Shown in pieces: positions 13,147-20,597 of a stretch of 34,670 bases of DNA. Position 1 is the first letter of the stretch. The number at the start of each line of letters is the position of its first letter. The position numbers and the translations under genes were made by a program. The notes beneath the pieces are model-generated. The model worked only from the letters and a program-made list of their open reading frames with translations. It was not told the DNA's origin and did not search any database. Source of the stretch: Vicinamibacteria bacterium. Lineage in GTDB: Bacteria; Acidobacteriota; Vicinamibacteria; Marinacidobacterales; SMYC01. Where the stretch lies: contig DASPGQ010000046.1 in the NCBI GenBank assembly GCA_035620555.1, positions 1 through 34,670 on the forward strand, written 5' to 3'.

Positions 13147-13941
13147 TTGATTCACGCAAGCAAAGCCGACCGAGCGTCCGACGGGTTGAGCATCGTCTTT
13201 CCCGCCTACAACGACGCGGGCACCATCCCCAGCATGGTGATCGGAGCGAGGCTCGCGGCACGAAGCCTGACGAACGACTACGAAATCGTGGTCGTCAACG
13301 ACGGCAGCCGGGACCACACCGCCGAGGTTCTCGCCGAGCTCGAGCTCGTCTTTCCCGAGCTCCGGGTGATCCACCACTCCAGGAATCGCGGATATGGCGG
13401 GGCGCTCCGGACGGGATTCGAGGCGGCGTCCAAGGGGCTCATCTTCTACACCGACGGCGATGCCCAGTACGATCCCCGCGAGATGGGCCGCCTGTTCGAG
13501 GTCTGGGAGGAATCGAGCGACTTCGTAAATGGGTACAAGATCGGCCGCTCCGACCCGTTCCATCGCATCGTCATCGGGAGGCTCTACCACTGGGCGGTGC
13601 GCATCGCATTCGGTCTGGAGCTCCGGGACGTCGATTGCGATTTTCGATTGTTTCGACGAAGTATCCTCGACGAGGTCGAGCTCACCAAGAACAGCGGTGT
13701 CATCTGCGTCGAGCTCATGAAGAAGGTGCAGGATGGGGGATTCCGGATCCAGGAGGTCCCGGTCCACCACTTTCACCGGGCCTACGGAAAGAGCCAGTTC
13801 TTCAACTTCAGGCGGGTCGCGCGAACCCTCGCTGACCTCGCCAAGATGTGGTTCGACCTCGTCGTACGCAAGACTCACATGAGACGGCCCGCCGCGCAGC
13901 CGTCGCAGTCGAGCCGGGGAACCGAGACGGCCGTGCGCTGA
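13147..13941 (+). CDS. family 2 glycosyltransferase (DPM1/polyprenol-phosphate sugar transferase-like)
   Basis: 264 aa, GT-A fold. Motifs: LSIVFPAYNDAGTIP (14-28), the nucleotide site VVVNDGSRDHT (48-58), RNRGYGGALRTGFEAA, and the metal-binding DxD in YTDGDAQYDP (D103, D105). A later VDCDFRLFRRSIL stretch is typical of dolichol-/undecaprenyl-phosphate glycosyltransferases. No C-terminal membrane helices are present, so it is a soluble DPM1-like form. The likely start is TTG 13147; TTG 13186, just before the first motif, is an alternative, and neither has a well-spaced Shine-Dalgarno. First of four plus-strand genes ending at 17185. A 7-bp hairpin follows the stop. It may load a sugar onto a polyprenyl carrier; the sugar is unknown. 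Confidence 0.88.
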   Translation: MIHASKADRASDGLSIVFPAYNDAGTIPSMVIGARLAARSLTNDYEIVVVNDGSRDHTAEVLAELELVFPELRVIHHSRNRGYGGALRTGFEAASKGLIFYTDGDAQYDPREMGRLFEVWEESSDFVNGYKIGRSDPFHRIVIGRLYHWAVRIAFGLELRDVDCDFRLFRRSILDEVELTKNSGVICVELMKKVQDGGFRIQEVPVHHFHRAYGKSQFFNFRRVARTLADLAKMWFDLVVRKTHMRRPAAQPSQSSRGTETAVR

Positions 13942-13942
13942 C

Positions 13943-13962
13943 CGAGGGCCCTAACGCCCTCG
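13943..13962 (+). terminator. weak stem-loop directly after the GT2 stop codon
   Basis: CGAGGGC pairs with GCCCTCG around a 6-nt loop, beginning one base after the TGA at 13939-13941. No U-run follows, so it is not a canonical intrinsic terminator. It may attenuate or stabilise the transcript between the glycosyltransferase and the epimerase, which starts 140 bp after that stop. Confidence 0.3.
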
Positions 13963-14081
13963 TTCTGGCGGGGTGCGGAGCGTTCGACTTCGCCAAGGCT
14001 TCGTCGAAACCGCGCCGGAGCCCGAAGGGCGCGGGCGGGAGCTCGGCACCGGCTCTCGCCACGGCATTGAGCACGAGAGAG

Positions 14082-15098
14082 ATGAACGAAGAACGATATG
14101 AGACGTATCGGGAGTCGTTCGAGAACCGGAAAGTGCTCATCACCGGAGGGCTCGGATTCATCGGGAGCAACCTCGCCCGTACCCTGGTGCACCTCGGCGG
14201 CCGCGTGCTGCTGGTGGATTCCCTCATCCCGGAATACGGCGGGAACATCTTCAACCTCCACGGCATCGAGGACGTCGTCCGGGTCAACATCGCGGACGTT
14301 CGCGACAGCAACGGAATGCGATACCTGGTGGGAGGGCAGGACGTCCTTTTCAACCTCGCCGGCCAGGTCAGTCATATCGACAGCATGGAGGACCCGAGGA
14401 CGGATCTCGAGATCAACTGCACCAGTCAGCTCTCGATCCTCGAGGCCTGTCGACGGGTGAACCCCGAGATTCGGATCGTCTATGCCAGCACGAGACAGAT
14501 CTATGGAAAGGCGGCCAAGCTTCCAGCCGACGAGTCCCACCCCATCCGCCCCACGGACGTGAACGGCATCAACAAGGCGGCGGGTGAGATGTATCATCAG
14601 ATCTACGGTCGAGTGCACGGCCTGAAGACCACATCCCTCCGACTGACCAACACCTACGGACCGCGCCAGCTCGTAAAGCACAATCGCCAGGGCTTCATTG
14701 GCTGGTTCATACGACGCGTCGTTTTGGGGGAAGAGATCCTGATCTTCGGAGACGGCGAGCAGAAACGGGACTTCAACTACGTGGACGACGTCGTCGAAGC
14801 TCTGCTGCTCGCCGCCTCGCACCGGAGTGCGCTGGGCGAGGTCTTCAACCTCGGGGCGCAGCCCCCCATGTCGATTCGCCAGTACGTCGAGACGCTCTAC
14901 CAGGTTGCCGGAGTCGCGCCCAACTATCGCCTCGTCCCTTTCCCCGATGAGCGGCGCCGAATCGATATTGGCGATTTCTACACCGACTACGGCAAGATCG
15001 AGAGAATGTTGGGTTGGTGCCCGAAGGTGACTCTCGAGCAGGGCCTTGCCAGCACACTGGCCTATTATCGCGCTCACATCGAGCGCTACCTTTCTTGA
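14082..15098 (+). CDS. NAD-dependent epimerase/dehydratase (extended SDR) with Asn at the catalytic Tyr position
   Basis: 338 aa from ATG 14082. The Rossmann NAD(P) motif is TGGLGFIGSN (21-30, GxxGxxG). The body reads like a nucleotide-sugar epimerase/dehydratase: FNLAGQVSHIDS, VYASTRQIYGKAA, LRLTNTYGPRQ, FGDGEQKRDFNYVDDVVEALL and EVFNLGAQPPMSIRQ. The standard catalytic YxxxK is replaced: the aligned segment is DVNGINKAAGE, giving N161-G-I-N-K165, so the general-base tyrosine is an asparagine while the lysine stays. It may act on a nucleotide sugar for the glycosyltransferases around it. With the Tyr missing, the reaction cannot be named. The downstream aminotransferase begins at most two bases after the stop, so the two are co-translated. 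Frame upstream of 14082 back to 13848 overlaps GT2 and looks non-coding. Confidence 0.85.
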   Translation: MNEERYETYRESFENRKVLITGGLGFIGSNLARTLVHLGGRVLLVDSLIPEYGGNIFNLHGIEDVVRVNIADVRDSNGMRYLVGGQDVLFNLAGQVSHIDSMEDPRTDLEINCTSQLSILEACRRVNPEIRIVYASTRQIYGKAAKLPADESHPIRPTDVNGINKAAGEMYHQIYGRVHGLKTTSLRLTNTYGPRQLVKHNRQGFIGWFIRRVVLGEEILIFGDGEQKRDFNYVDDVVEALLLAASHRSALGEVFNLGAQPPMSIRQYVETLYQVAGVAPNYRLVPFPDERRRIDIGDFYTDYGKIERMLGWCPKVTLEQGLASTLAYYRAHIERYLS

Positions 15099-15099
15099 G

Positions 15100-16194
15100 T
15101 TGGACGAGCTCCTTGTTCCCTTCAACGATCTAAGGCTCGCCGAGCCCGCCCTCGGCCGCGACGTTGCTCGCGCCATCGACCGAGTGGTGGCCTCGTCCTG
15201 GTTCATCCTCGGACCGGAGGTCGAGGCATTCGAGCGCGAGTATGCCGAGGCTTTCGGGTTTCCCCACGCCGTGGGCGTGGCCTCGGGCACGGACGCGATC
15301 TCCTTGGCGCTCGCGGCGCTCGGAGTGGGGCGCGGCGACGAGGTCGTGACGAGCCCGCTCACCGCGGCCTTCACCGCTCTCGCGATCAGCAGGCTGGGAG
15401 CCTTTCCCGTACTCGCCGACGTGGAGGACGACACCCTGACCCTTTCGCCTGGGAGCGTCGAGGCGGTGATCACGAGACGAACGAAAGCCTTGGTCCCGGT
15501 GCACCTGTATGGGAACGCCTGCGACATGGATGGCCTGATGGCCGTGGCGGAGAGAAACGGACTCGCCGTCGTTGAGGACGCTTGCCAGGCGCACGGCGCA
15601 CGGTACCGTGGTAAGCCGCTCGGTGGCATCGGACACGCGGGAGCGTTCAGCTTCTACCCGACGAAGAACCTCGGCGGATTCGGGGACGGAGGTCTCGTGG
15701 TCTCGTCCGACCCCGCGGTGGCCGAAAAGGTCCGACGTTTGCGGAACGGAGGGCAGTCGAGCCGCTATGTCCACGAGGAGGTAGGGCTCAACAGCCGCCT
15801 CGACGAGCTGCAGGCGGCGGTTCTGAGGGCGAAGCTCCCCCACCTGGAGGCCTGGAACGAGAAGCGCCGAGCGCTCGCCGCCCGATACGACGACGAGCTC
15901 TCCCGAATCGCGGTGCCCGCCCGACCCGAGTGTCTGCCGGCACGCCATCTCTACGTCGTACGGGTCCAAGGGCGGGAACAGCTGATCGACCGCTTGAGAG
16001 CCGAACGCATCCAAGCCCTGGTGCACTACCCGGTGCCCGTTCACCTTCAGCCGGCCTACCGACATCTCGGCCAGGGTCCGGGAGCTTGCCCCATCGCTGA
16101 ATCCGCCTCGGTGGCGGTCCTCTCGCTCCCGCTCTATCCCAACCTCGAGAAGCGCCAAATCGATCATGTCATCGCGTCGGTATCGGGTTTTTGA
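15100..16194 (+). CDS. DegT/DnrJ/EryC1-family PLP-dependent aminotransferase
   Basis: 364 aa. These enzymes place an amino group on a keto-sugar nucleotide for surface glycans or antibiotics. Motifs: VPFNDLRL at the start, WFILGPEVEAFEREYA, GVASGTDAISLALAALGVGRGDEV, PVHLYGNACDM, VVEDACQAHGA (the Asp pairs with the PLP pyridine nitrogen), and the PLP lysine K189 in FSFYPTKNLGGFGDGG; then LNSRLDELQAAVLRAKL. I chose TTG 15100, one base after the epimerase stop, because the family begins close to VPF and no ATG or GTG is available; an upstream TTG (15046) lies inside the epimerase. The neighbouring SDR enzyme is the natural source of its substrate. Sugar identity is unknown. Confidence 0.9.
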   Translation: MDELLVPFNDLRLAEPALGRDVARAIDRVVASSWFILGPEVEAFEREYAEAFGFPHAVGVASGTDAISLALAALGVGRGDEVVTSPLTAAFTALAISRLGAFPVLADVEDDTLTLSPGSVEAVITRRTKALVPVHLYGNACDMDGLMAVAERNGLAVVEDACQAHGARYRGKPLGGIGHAGAFSFYPTKNLGGFGDGGLVVSSDPAVAEKVRRLRNGGQSSRYVHEEVGLNSRLDELQAAVLRAKLPHLEAWNEKRRALAARYDDELSRIAVPARPECLPARHLYVVRVQGREQLIDRLRAERIQALVHYPVPVHLQPAYRHLGQGPGACPIAESASVAVLSLPLYPNLEKRQIDHVIASVSGF

Positions 16195-16234
16195 TCGCGA
16201 GAAGGGCAGGGGATTCGGGCGAAAGGTACAGAAA

Positions 16235-17185
16235 ATGAACGAAGACAGAAAAGCGGCGTCCGGTGTTCTCGGTGCAATTGGCAAAACACCGCTCGTCCGG
16301 CTCGATCGGGTGCTGAAGGCCGACTCGGCGGAGATCTGGGTCAAGTTGGAAGGGGCCAATCCAACAGGGAGCATGAAGGATCGGATGGCACTTTCGATGG
16401 TGGAAGGCGCCGAGCGCCGCGGCGAGATTCAGCCCGGGGGGACCGTCGTCGATTACACCGGCGGAAGCACGGGGAGCTCACTCGCACTGGTCTGCGCGGC
16501 CAAGGGCCTTCGTGCACATTTCGTATCCTCGGATGCTTTTGCCGAGGAGAAGCTTCAAACGATGCGCGCGCTCGGCGCTACCGTCGAGATCATACCGAGC
16601 GAGGCGAGGAAGGTGACGCCCGCTCTGATTCAGAAATGTCTCGCCCGGGTGCGCGAGTTGGCGAACGAGCCACACACGTTCTGTACGGATCAGTTCAATA
16701 ACCCGGACAACCGGGCGGGCTATCACGCCATGGCCAGTGAGATCCTCGAAGCCCTTCAGGGGCAGCTCGATGCTTTCGTGATGGCAGTCGGTACCGGAGG
16801 CTGTTTTTCCGGGAATGCGGAGGTGCTCAAGGGGCAAGTGAAAGGTGTCCGTTGCGTCGCGCTGGAGCCCGCAACCTCGAAGGCTCTCTCGAGAAGTGGG
16901 TCTTTGGGTGGACACCGGCTCGAAGGAATGGGAGCGGGGTTCATACCGTCGATCATGAGGATGGATCTGGTCGATCAGGTCGTGTCGGTCTCGGATGCCG
17001 ATGCCTACGAAACGGCGCGCAACGCGGCCAAGAGCGAAGGGCTCTTCTGCGGGATCACCTCGGGGGCGAACATCTGGGCGGCCTCGCGCCTGGCCAGGGA
17101 GCTTGGGCCCGGCCGCCGCGTCGTAACCGTGGCCGTCGACTCGGGCTTGAAGTACCTGCAGGGCGACCTCTTCATCAGAAGGTAG
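16235..17185 (+). CDS. cysteine synthase / cystathionine beta-synthase-fold PLP enzyme
   Basis: 316 aa, fold type II PLP enzyme. The start is ATG 16235 with AAAGG about nine bases upstream; an earlier in-frame ATG at 16166 would overlap the aminotransferase and add 23 basic residues. The Schiff-base lysine is K48 in NPTGSMKDRMA. The substrate/phosphate loop reads TGGSTGSSLA (75-84) where CysK usually has TSGNTGI. GTGGCFSG (186-193) binds the PLP phosphate, and GITSGANIWAA is the late motif. The family makes cysteine, cystathionine or related beta-substituted amino acids. Its place at the end of a sugar-modification series is unusual for a housekeeping CysK. Its stop overlaps the convergent STT3 gene by 11 bp. 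Confidence 0.85.
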   Translation: MNEDRKAASGVLGAIGKTPLVRLDRVLKADSAEIWVKLEGANPTGSMKDRMALSMVEGAERRGEIQPGGTVVDYTGGSTGSSLALVCAAKGLRAHFVSSDAFAEEKLQTMRALGATVEIIPSEARKVTPALIQKCLARVRELANEPHTFCTDQFNNPDNRAGYHAMASEILEALQGQLDAFVMAVGTGGCFSGNAEVLKGQVKGVRCVALEPATSKALSRSGSLGGHRLEGMGAGFIPSIMRMDLVDQVVSVSDADAYETARNAAKSEGLFCGITSGANIWAASRLARELGPGRRVVTVAVDSGLKYLQGDLFIRR

Positions 17186-18998
17186 CGCGAGTCTTTGCGT
17201 CTTCGCGCCGGGGGTGGCGCGCGCTCGACTGCGAGGCCGGGGCTTTCAAGATCAGCACCGAGCCGTCCGGCGACTCGTACATCCGCTCTAGGTCGAGGGG
17301 ACCCCGTCCCAGCGCGTCTCGAGAAACGGAGTACCCCGCCGGCCGCCGCGCGTAGGCGAGAAACATGTCGCGAAGATAAGGGTGTCCGAGGTTCATTGGT
17401 ATCACATAGGCGACGCGTTTTTCTTCCAAGAGCGCCCGCGCCTCGTCGGGATCGACCGACGTGAAGTACCGGGCCATGGGCTCGAAACCGTGGTTGAATG
17501 GATCGGCGACCACGGGCCGTTCCGCGAGGTAGACGATCGCGTGCCCCAGATCCCAGGAGGCCAGCACCGAGGTGTCGGTTCCAGGGGGCGTCGTCTCGCG
17601 CAACCAGAGCAAGGCGTCGTACATGGCCGGTGTGATCGTGCGGTAGTGTTTTCGATGTGCGAGGGCGTCCATCCAGTTGATGCAAGGGAAGAGGCTTGCC
17701 GCCACCGCGACGGCCCCGAGCCAACGGTGGCGCGGTAACACTGTTGGCAGGCGCGCGAGAAGAAGGACCATGAAAACCGAGAACGTGTAGATGAAACGAA
17801 CCTGGACCAGCGCGAGGCCGAAGCCAACCAGCGTCGCCGCCCAGATGCCTCGGTGCAGGGGCTCTCGCCACAGGCGGTAGGCAGCGATGAGGCCGACAAG
17901 GGGGAAAAAGAGCCCGAACAGGTCGATCCCCGGCCAGACGCTGACCCCCGCTTGTCCGGGAACGTGAAGAATCGACTGCATTTCCGAGGTAAAGGCGACG
18001 TCGGGGCTTTGCCTCAGGAGGACGCCGAGGCCCGCCAGAAGAGGCCAGAGCAGTATCGCCACGAGAACTGTGCCGGCCGAAGCGAGCCGAACCGACATTC
18101 GTTCGGCGATCGAGGTCGCCACCGCAGCCAGCAGGAGCACCAAGGGTTGGAGGAGTGAAAGACGCTCGAAGAGAAGCCAACGGGGCAGGCCTCCCCAGGT
18201 GCGCAGGCCACCAGTTGGCGTCGCGATCCAATAGAGGCAGACGGGAAGGAGGAGAATGGCCGCGAAAACGAGCGAGACCGAGAGATACCGCGCGGAAGCG
18301 CCCCGCGAGCGAACCTCCACGATGGCATAGGCGGTCAAGACCATCACGTGGACGATGGACGTGATGGGCGTGGTCAAGAAAAGACCGAGCGTCAGCGCGG
18401 AGCTTGCGACCACGAGGGTCCGGCTGGGCGCGCGAAGCAGACCCACGAACGCTGCGAGGAGAAGGACGAACAGAAGAGACTCTAGGACGTGGTGGTCGAG
18501 GTGCCCGAGCTGAGAGTAGGTGATGTGCCCTGGCAAAATAGCGAGAAGGACGGCGGCGGCGAGGCCGGTACCCCAGCCGAAGGCGGACCACCCGGCCAGG
18601 AACACCCCGACCGAGCAAAGGGCGCCCAGATAGGCGGGGATGACGGCGGCGATGGACTCCTGCTCGGTTCGCTCCGCGACGCCGAAAACGCGCAGACCCG
18701 CCGCGATCGAGAGATCGAACAGGGGACCCCAGTAACCCTCGCCGCCGTCGGGGTAATTCAAGTAGGGATCCGGCTTGGGGAAGTCGGTGAGGCGGAGATC
18801 GTTCTCGACGGCGTGAACGATGCGCCTCATATGATACCAGCCGTCGGTTCCGTGGAAGTAGACGCGGTCGCCGCGGATGGCGTCGTCCCATGTCAGCGAG
18901 CGCACCCAAAAGCCGACTGCCGCCGTCAGAAGAACGCACGTGATGACGAACAGAGCGCGCAGGCCTACGTCGGGTCGTCGGCGATCAGCGTTTAGCAG
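17175..18998 (-). CDS. STT3/PglB-like oligosaccharyltransferase
   Basis: Polytopic membrane protein related to the catalytic subunit that transfers a lipid-linked glycan to protein. STT3 hallmarks with CTG-start numbering: a first-loop acidic motif HGTDGWYHMRR with D52, just after TM1; GHLDHHVLE (about 166-174) in the second acidic motif; an external-loop Glu in FTSEMQ (about 340); RFIYTFSVF; and a WWDYG-equivalent that reads SWDLG (482-486), followed by RPVVADPFNHG. About 12-13 hydrophobic helices are seen. The first standard start, GTG 18905, would remove TM1. In-frame codons upstream to 18998 encode a basic start plus a helix (LRALFVITCVLLTAAVGFW) without ATG, GTG or TTG. CTG 18998 has GGAGG (19012-19008) nine bases before it, so I place the start there. 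It overlaps the sulfatase-like gene by 14 bp. Confidence 0.82.
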   Translation of the reverse strand: MLNADRRRPDVGLRALFVITCVLLTAAVGFWVRSLTWDDAIRGDRVYFHGTDGWYHMRRIVHAVENDLRLTDFPKPDPYLNYPDGGEGYWGPLFDLSIAAGLRVFGVAERTEQESIAAVIPAYLGALCSVGVFLAGWSAFGWGTGLAAAVLLAILPGHITYSQLGHLDHHVLESLLFVLLLAAFVGLLRAPSRTLVVASSALTLGLFLTTPITSIVHVMVLTAYAIVEVRSRGASARYLSVSLVFAAILLLPVCLYWIATPTGGLRTWGGLPRWLLFERLSLLQPLVLLLAAVATSIAERMSVRLASAGTVLVAILLWPLLAGLGVLLRQSPDVAFTSEMQSILHVPGQAGVSVWPGIDLFGLFFPLVGLIAAYRLWREPLHRGIWAATLVGFGLALVQVRFIYTFSVFMVLLLARLPTVLPRHRWLGAVAVAASLFPCINWMDALAHRKHYRTITPAMYDALLWLRETTPPGTDTSVLASWDLGHAIVYLAERPVVADPFNHGFEPMARYFTSVDPDEARALLEEKRVAYVIPMNLGHPYLRDMFLAYARRPAGYSVSRDALGRGPLDLERMYESPDGSVLILKAPASQSSARHPRREDAKTRATF

Positions 18999-20562
18999 GG
19001 CGTTCCGCCTCCAGGTACCCGAGGGCCCGCAGCTGGTCCAGCGAGGCCGGGTCGAGCTCTTCTACTTTTTCCCCGTGCGCTTCCGAGTTCCTCAGGGCGT
19101 CGACTGCCATCCAGGCATCCAGGGAAGGTGCGAGGCGGCCAGCCTCTCCGGGAAGGTCCTGGAAAAGGTTGTTCGTCTCCGAGGGGTCGCGCTCCAGATC
19201 GTAGAACTCGTACCGGTCGCCCTCGGGGTGCGGAATGCGGATGAGTTTCCAGCGCTCGGTGCGGACCATGCGCCACTTGCCGCGGTTACCAGGAAAGTAC
19301 ACCCGGTCCTGCTCGGGGAATTGCGGACGTAGGGGCGCACTCTCGGCGAAGGCCTCGAGGAACGGAAGGCTGCCGCCCGAGAGCAGCGGGACGAGGCTCT
19401 TTGCCTCGATCGCCTCCAAGGGTGCGACTCCCGCGAGCTCGAGCAGCGTGGGAGCGACATCCATCAGGCGCACTTGCTGCGGGACCAGCAAATCGGCGGG
19501 AACGATACCCGGATATCGGATGACGAGCGGGACGCGGAGAACTTCGTCGTACAGGGTGAAATCATGGGTGAAATACACACCGTGCTCCCCGAAGGCCTCG
19601 CCGTGATCGGACGTTACCGCGACGAGGGTCGTCTTCTCGAGGCCGAGCTCCGAGAGAGCCTCGAGGATTCGTCCGAGGTTGTCGTCGGTGTATAGGATGG
19701 CCCCGTCGTACAGGTTCATGATCTCCTGGACCGTCTCCCGGGAATATCTCTTTTTGCCAAAGAAAATGCTGCCGCGCGAACGCCTCCAGAACGCAAGGTC
19801 GAGCAAGACCTCGTTGTCGGGGTACGCCGGGAGGACCAGGTCGTAGTACGGCCCGCCGGCGAGATCCGCGTAGGGCGTCGGCCGAAAGTCCTCCCGGTCG
19901 ACTCCGACCAGGGAGCGAAGATGCTTCACTTGGGGCTCGTGATCTCGGGAGCCTCCAAAGATCACCGAATACGGGTAGCTCGGCGTATAGGGCAGATGAG
20001 GGTCGAGGAAGTGCAGCCAGAGGAAAAACGGCTTATGGGGGTTGCGTCTCGTCAGCCAGTCCACGGCGGCGAGCGAGAGGCTTCGGGCATCGAGACCGGC
20101 CTGAAACTTGTTGTTGAAGTAGTGCTCGAAGCCCTGGTCGAGGCCCGAGCGATTCCGGAGCCAGGTATGCCGCGTCATGGCGGCTGTTTCGTATCCGGCA
20201 TGCCGAAACCGCTCGGCGACCGTCTCGATATCTGGCGAAAGTGTGGCGGGGTGATTGCGCACGCCATGAGTCGGCGGAGTACGGCCCGTCAGGAGCGACG
20301 CGATGGAAGGAAGCGTAAACGGCGCTTGGGCGATGACGGTCATGAACCGAGCACCTTCGGATGCGAGTCGGTCCAAGTTGGGAGTGGTGAGCCGCGAGTA
20401 ACCGTAGGAGCTGACGTGATCCGCGCGGAGCGTCTCGATGGTAACGAGGAGAACGTTGGGAGGGGCGGCGGTCTCCTCTGGCCTGGTGCAAGACGCTCCC
20501 CCGATGAGGGATGCAATGAGACCGGCGGTGCTCAGGACTCTGGCCAGCCGCCGCGGTGACAT
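18985..20562 (-). CDS. sulfatase/alkaline-phosphatase-superfamily lipoprotein with Thr at the nucleophile position
   Basis: 525 aa from ATG 20562. The N-terminus is a lipoprotein signal (MSPRRLARVLSTAGLIASLI then GGASC, C25). The fold is clear: PNVLLVTIETLRADHVSSYGY, TPNLDRLASEG, LLTGRTPPTHGVR, WLHFLDPHLPYTP, YDGAILYTDDNLGRIL, VTSDHGEAFGEHG and the tail YEFYDLERDPSETNNL. True sulfatases need C/S-x-P-x-R to form formylglycine; here the site is T83-L-P-S-I87. Cys and Arg are both absent. A Thr nucleophile is used by phosphotransferases of this superfamily such as LtaS and EptA, so phospho-group hydrolysis or transfer at the cell surface is possible. The first metal Asp region reads IETLRAD. It lies between a hydrolase (35 bp) and STT3 (14-bp overlap). 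Confidence 0.87.
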   Translation of the reverse strand: MSPRRLARVLSTAGLIASLIGGASCTRPEETAAPPNVLLVTIETLRADHVSSYGYSRLTTPNLDRLASEGARFMTVIAQAPFTLPSIASLLTGRTPPTHGVRNHPATLSPDIETVAERFRHAGYETAAMTRHTWLRNRSGLDQGFEHYFNNKFQAGLDARSLSLAAVDWLTRRNPHKPFFLWLHFLDPHLPYTPSYPYSVIFGGSRDHEPQVKHLRSLVGVDREDFRPTPYADLAGGPYYDLVLPAYPDNEVLLDLAFWRRSRGSIFFGKKRYSRETVQEIMNLYDGAILYTDDNLGRILEALSELGLEKTTLVAVTSDHGEAFGEHGVYFTHDFTLYDEVLRVPLVIRYPGIVPADLLVPQQVRLMDVAPTLLELAGVAPLEAIEAKSLVPLLSGGSLPFLEAFAESAPLRPQFPEQDRVYFPGNRGKWRMVRTERWKLIRIPHPEGDRYEFYDLERDPSETNNLFQDLPGEAGRLAPSLDAWMAVDALRNSEAHGEKVEELDPASLDQLRALGYLEAERPAKR

Positions 20563-20597
20563 CGGGAACGGATCATAGCGACTCCCCGGCGACAGGG

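Noticed and set aside
13875-15629. 584-codon open frame on the minus strand opposite GT2, the epimerase and the aminotransferase
   Set aside because: It is antisense to well-recognised proteins, has low-complexity composition and no domain resemblance; typical of long shadow frames in GC-rich DNA.
17005-18939. 644-codon minus-strand frame overlapping STT3 in another phase
   Set aside because: Translation is Arg/Pro-rich with no membrane helices or motifs, while the STT3 frame over the same bases is clearly coding.
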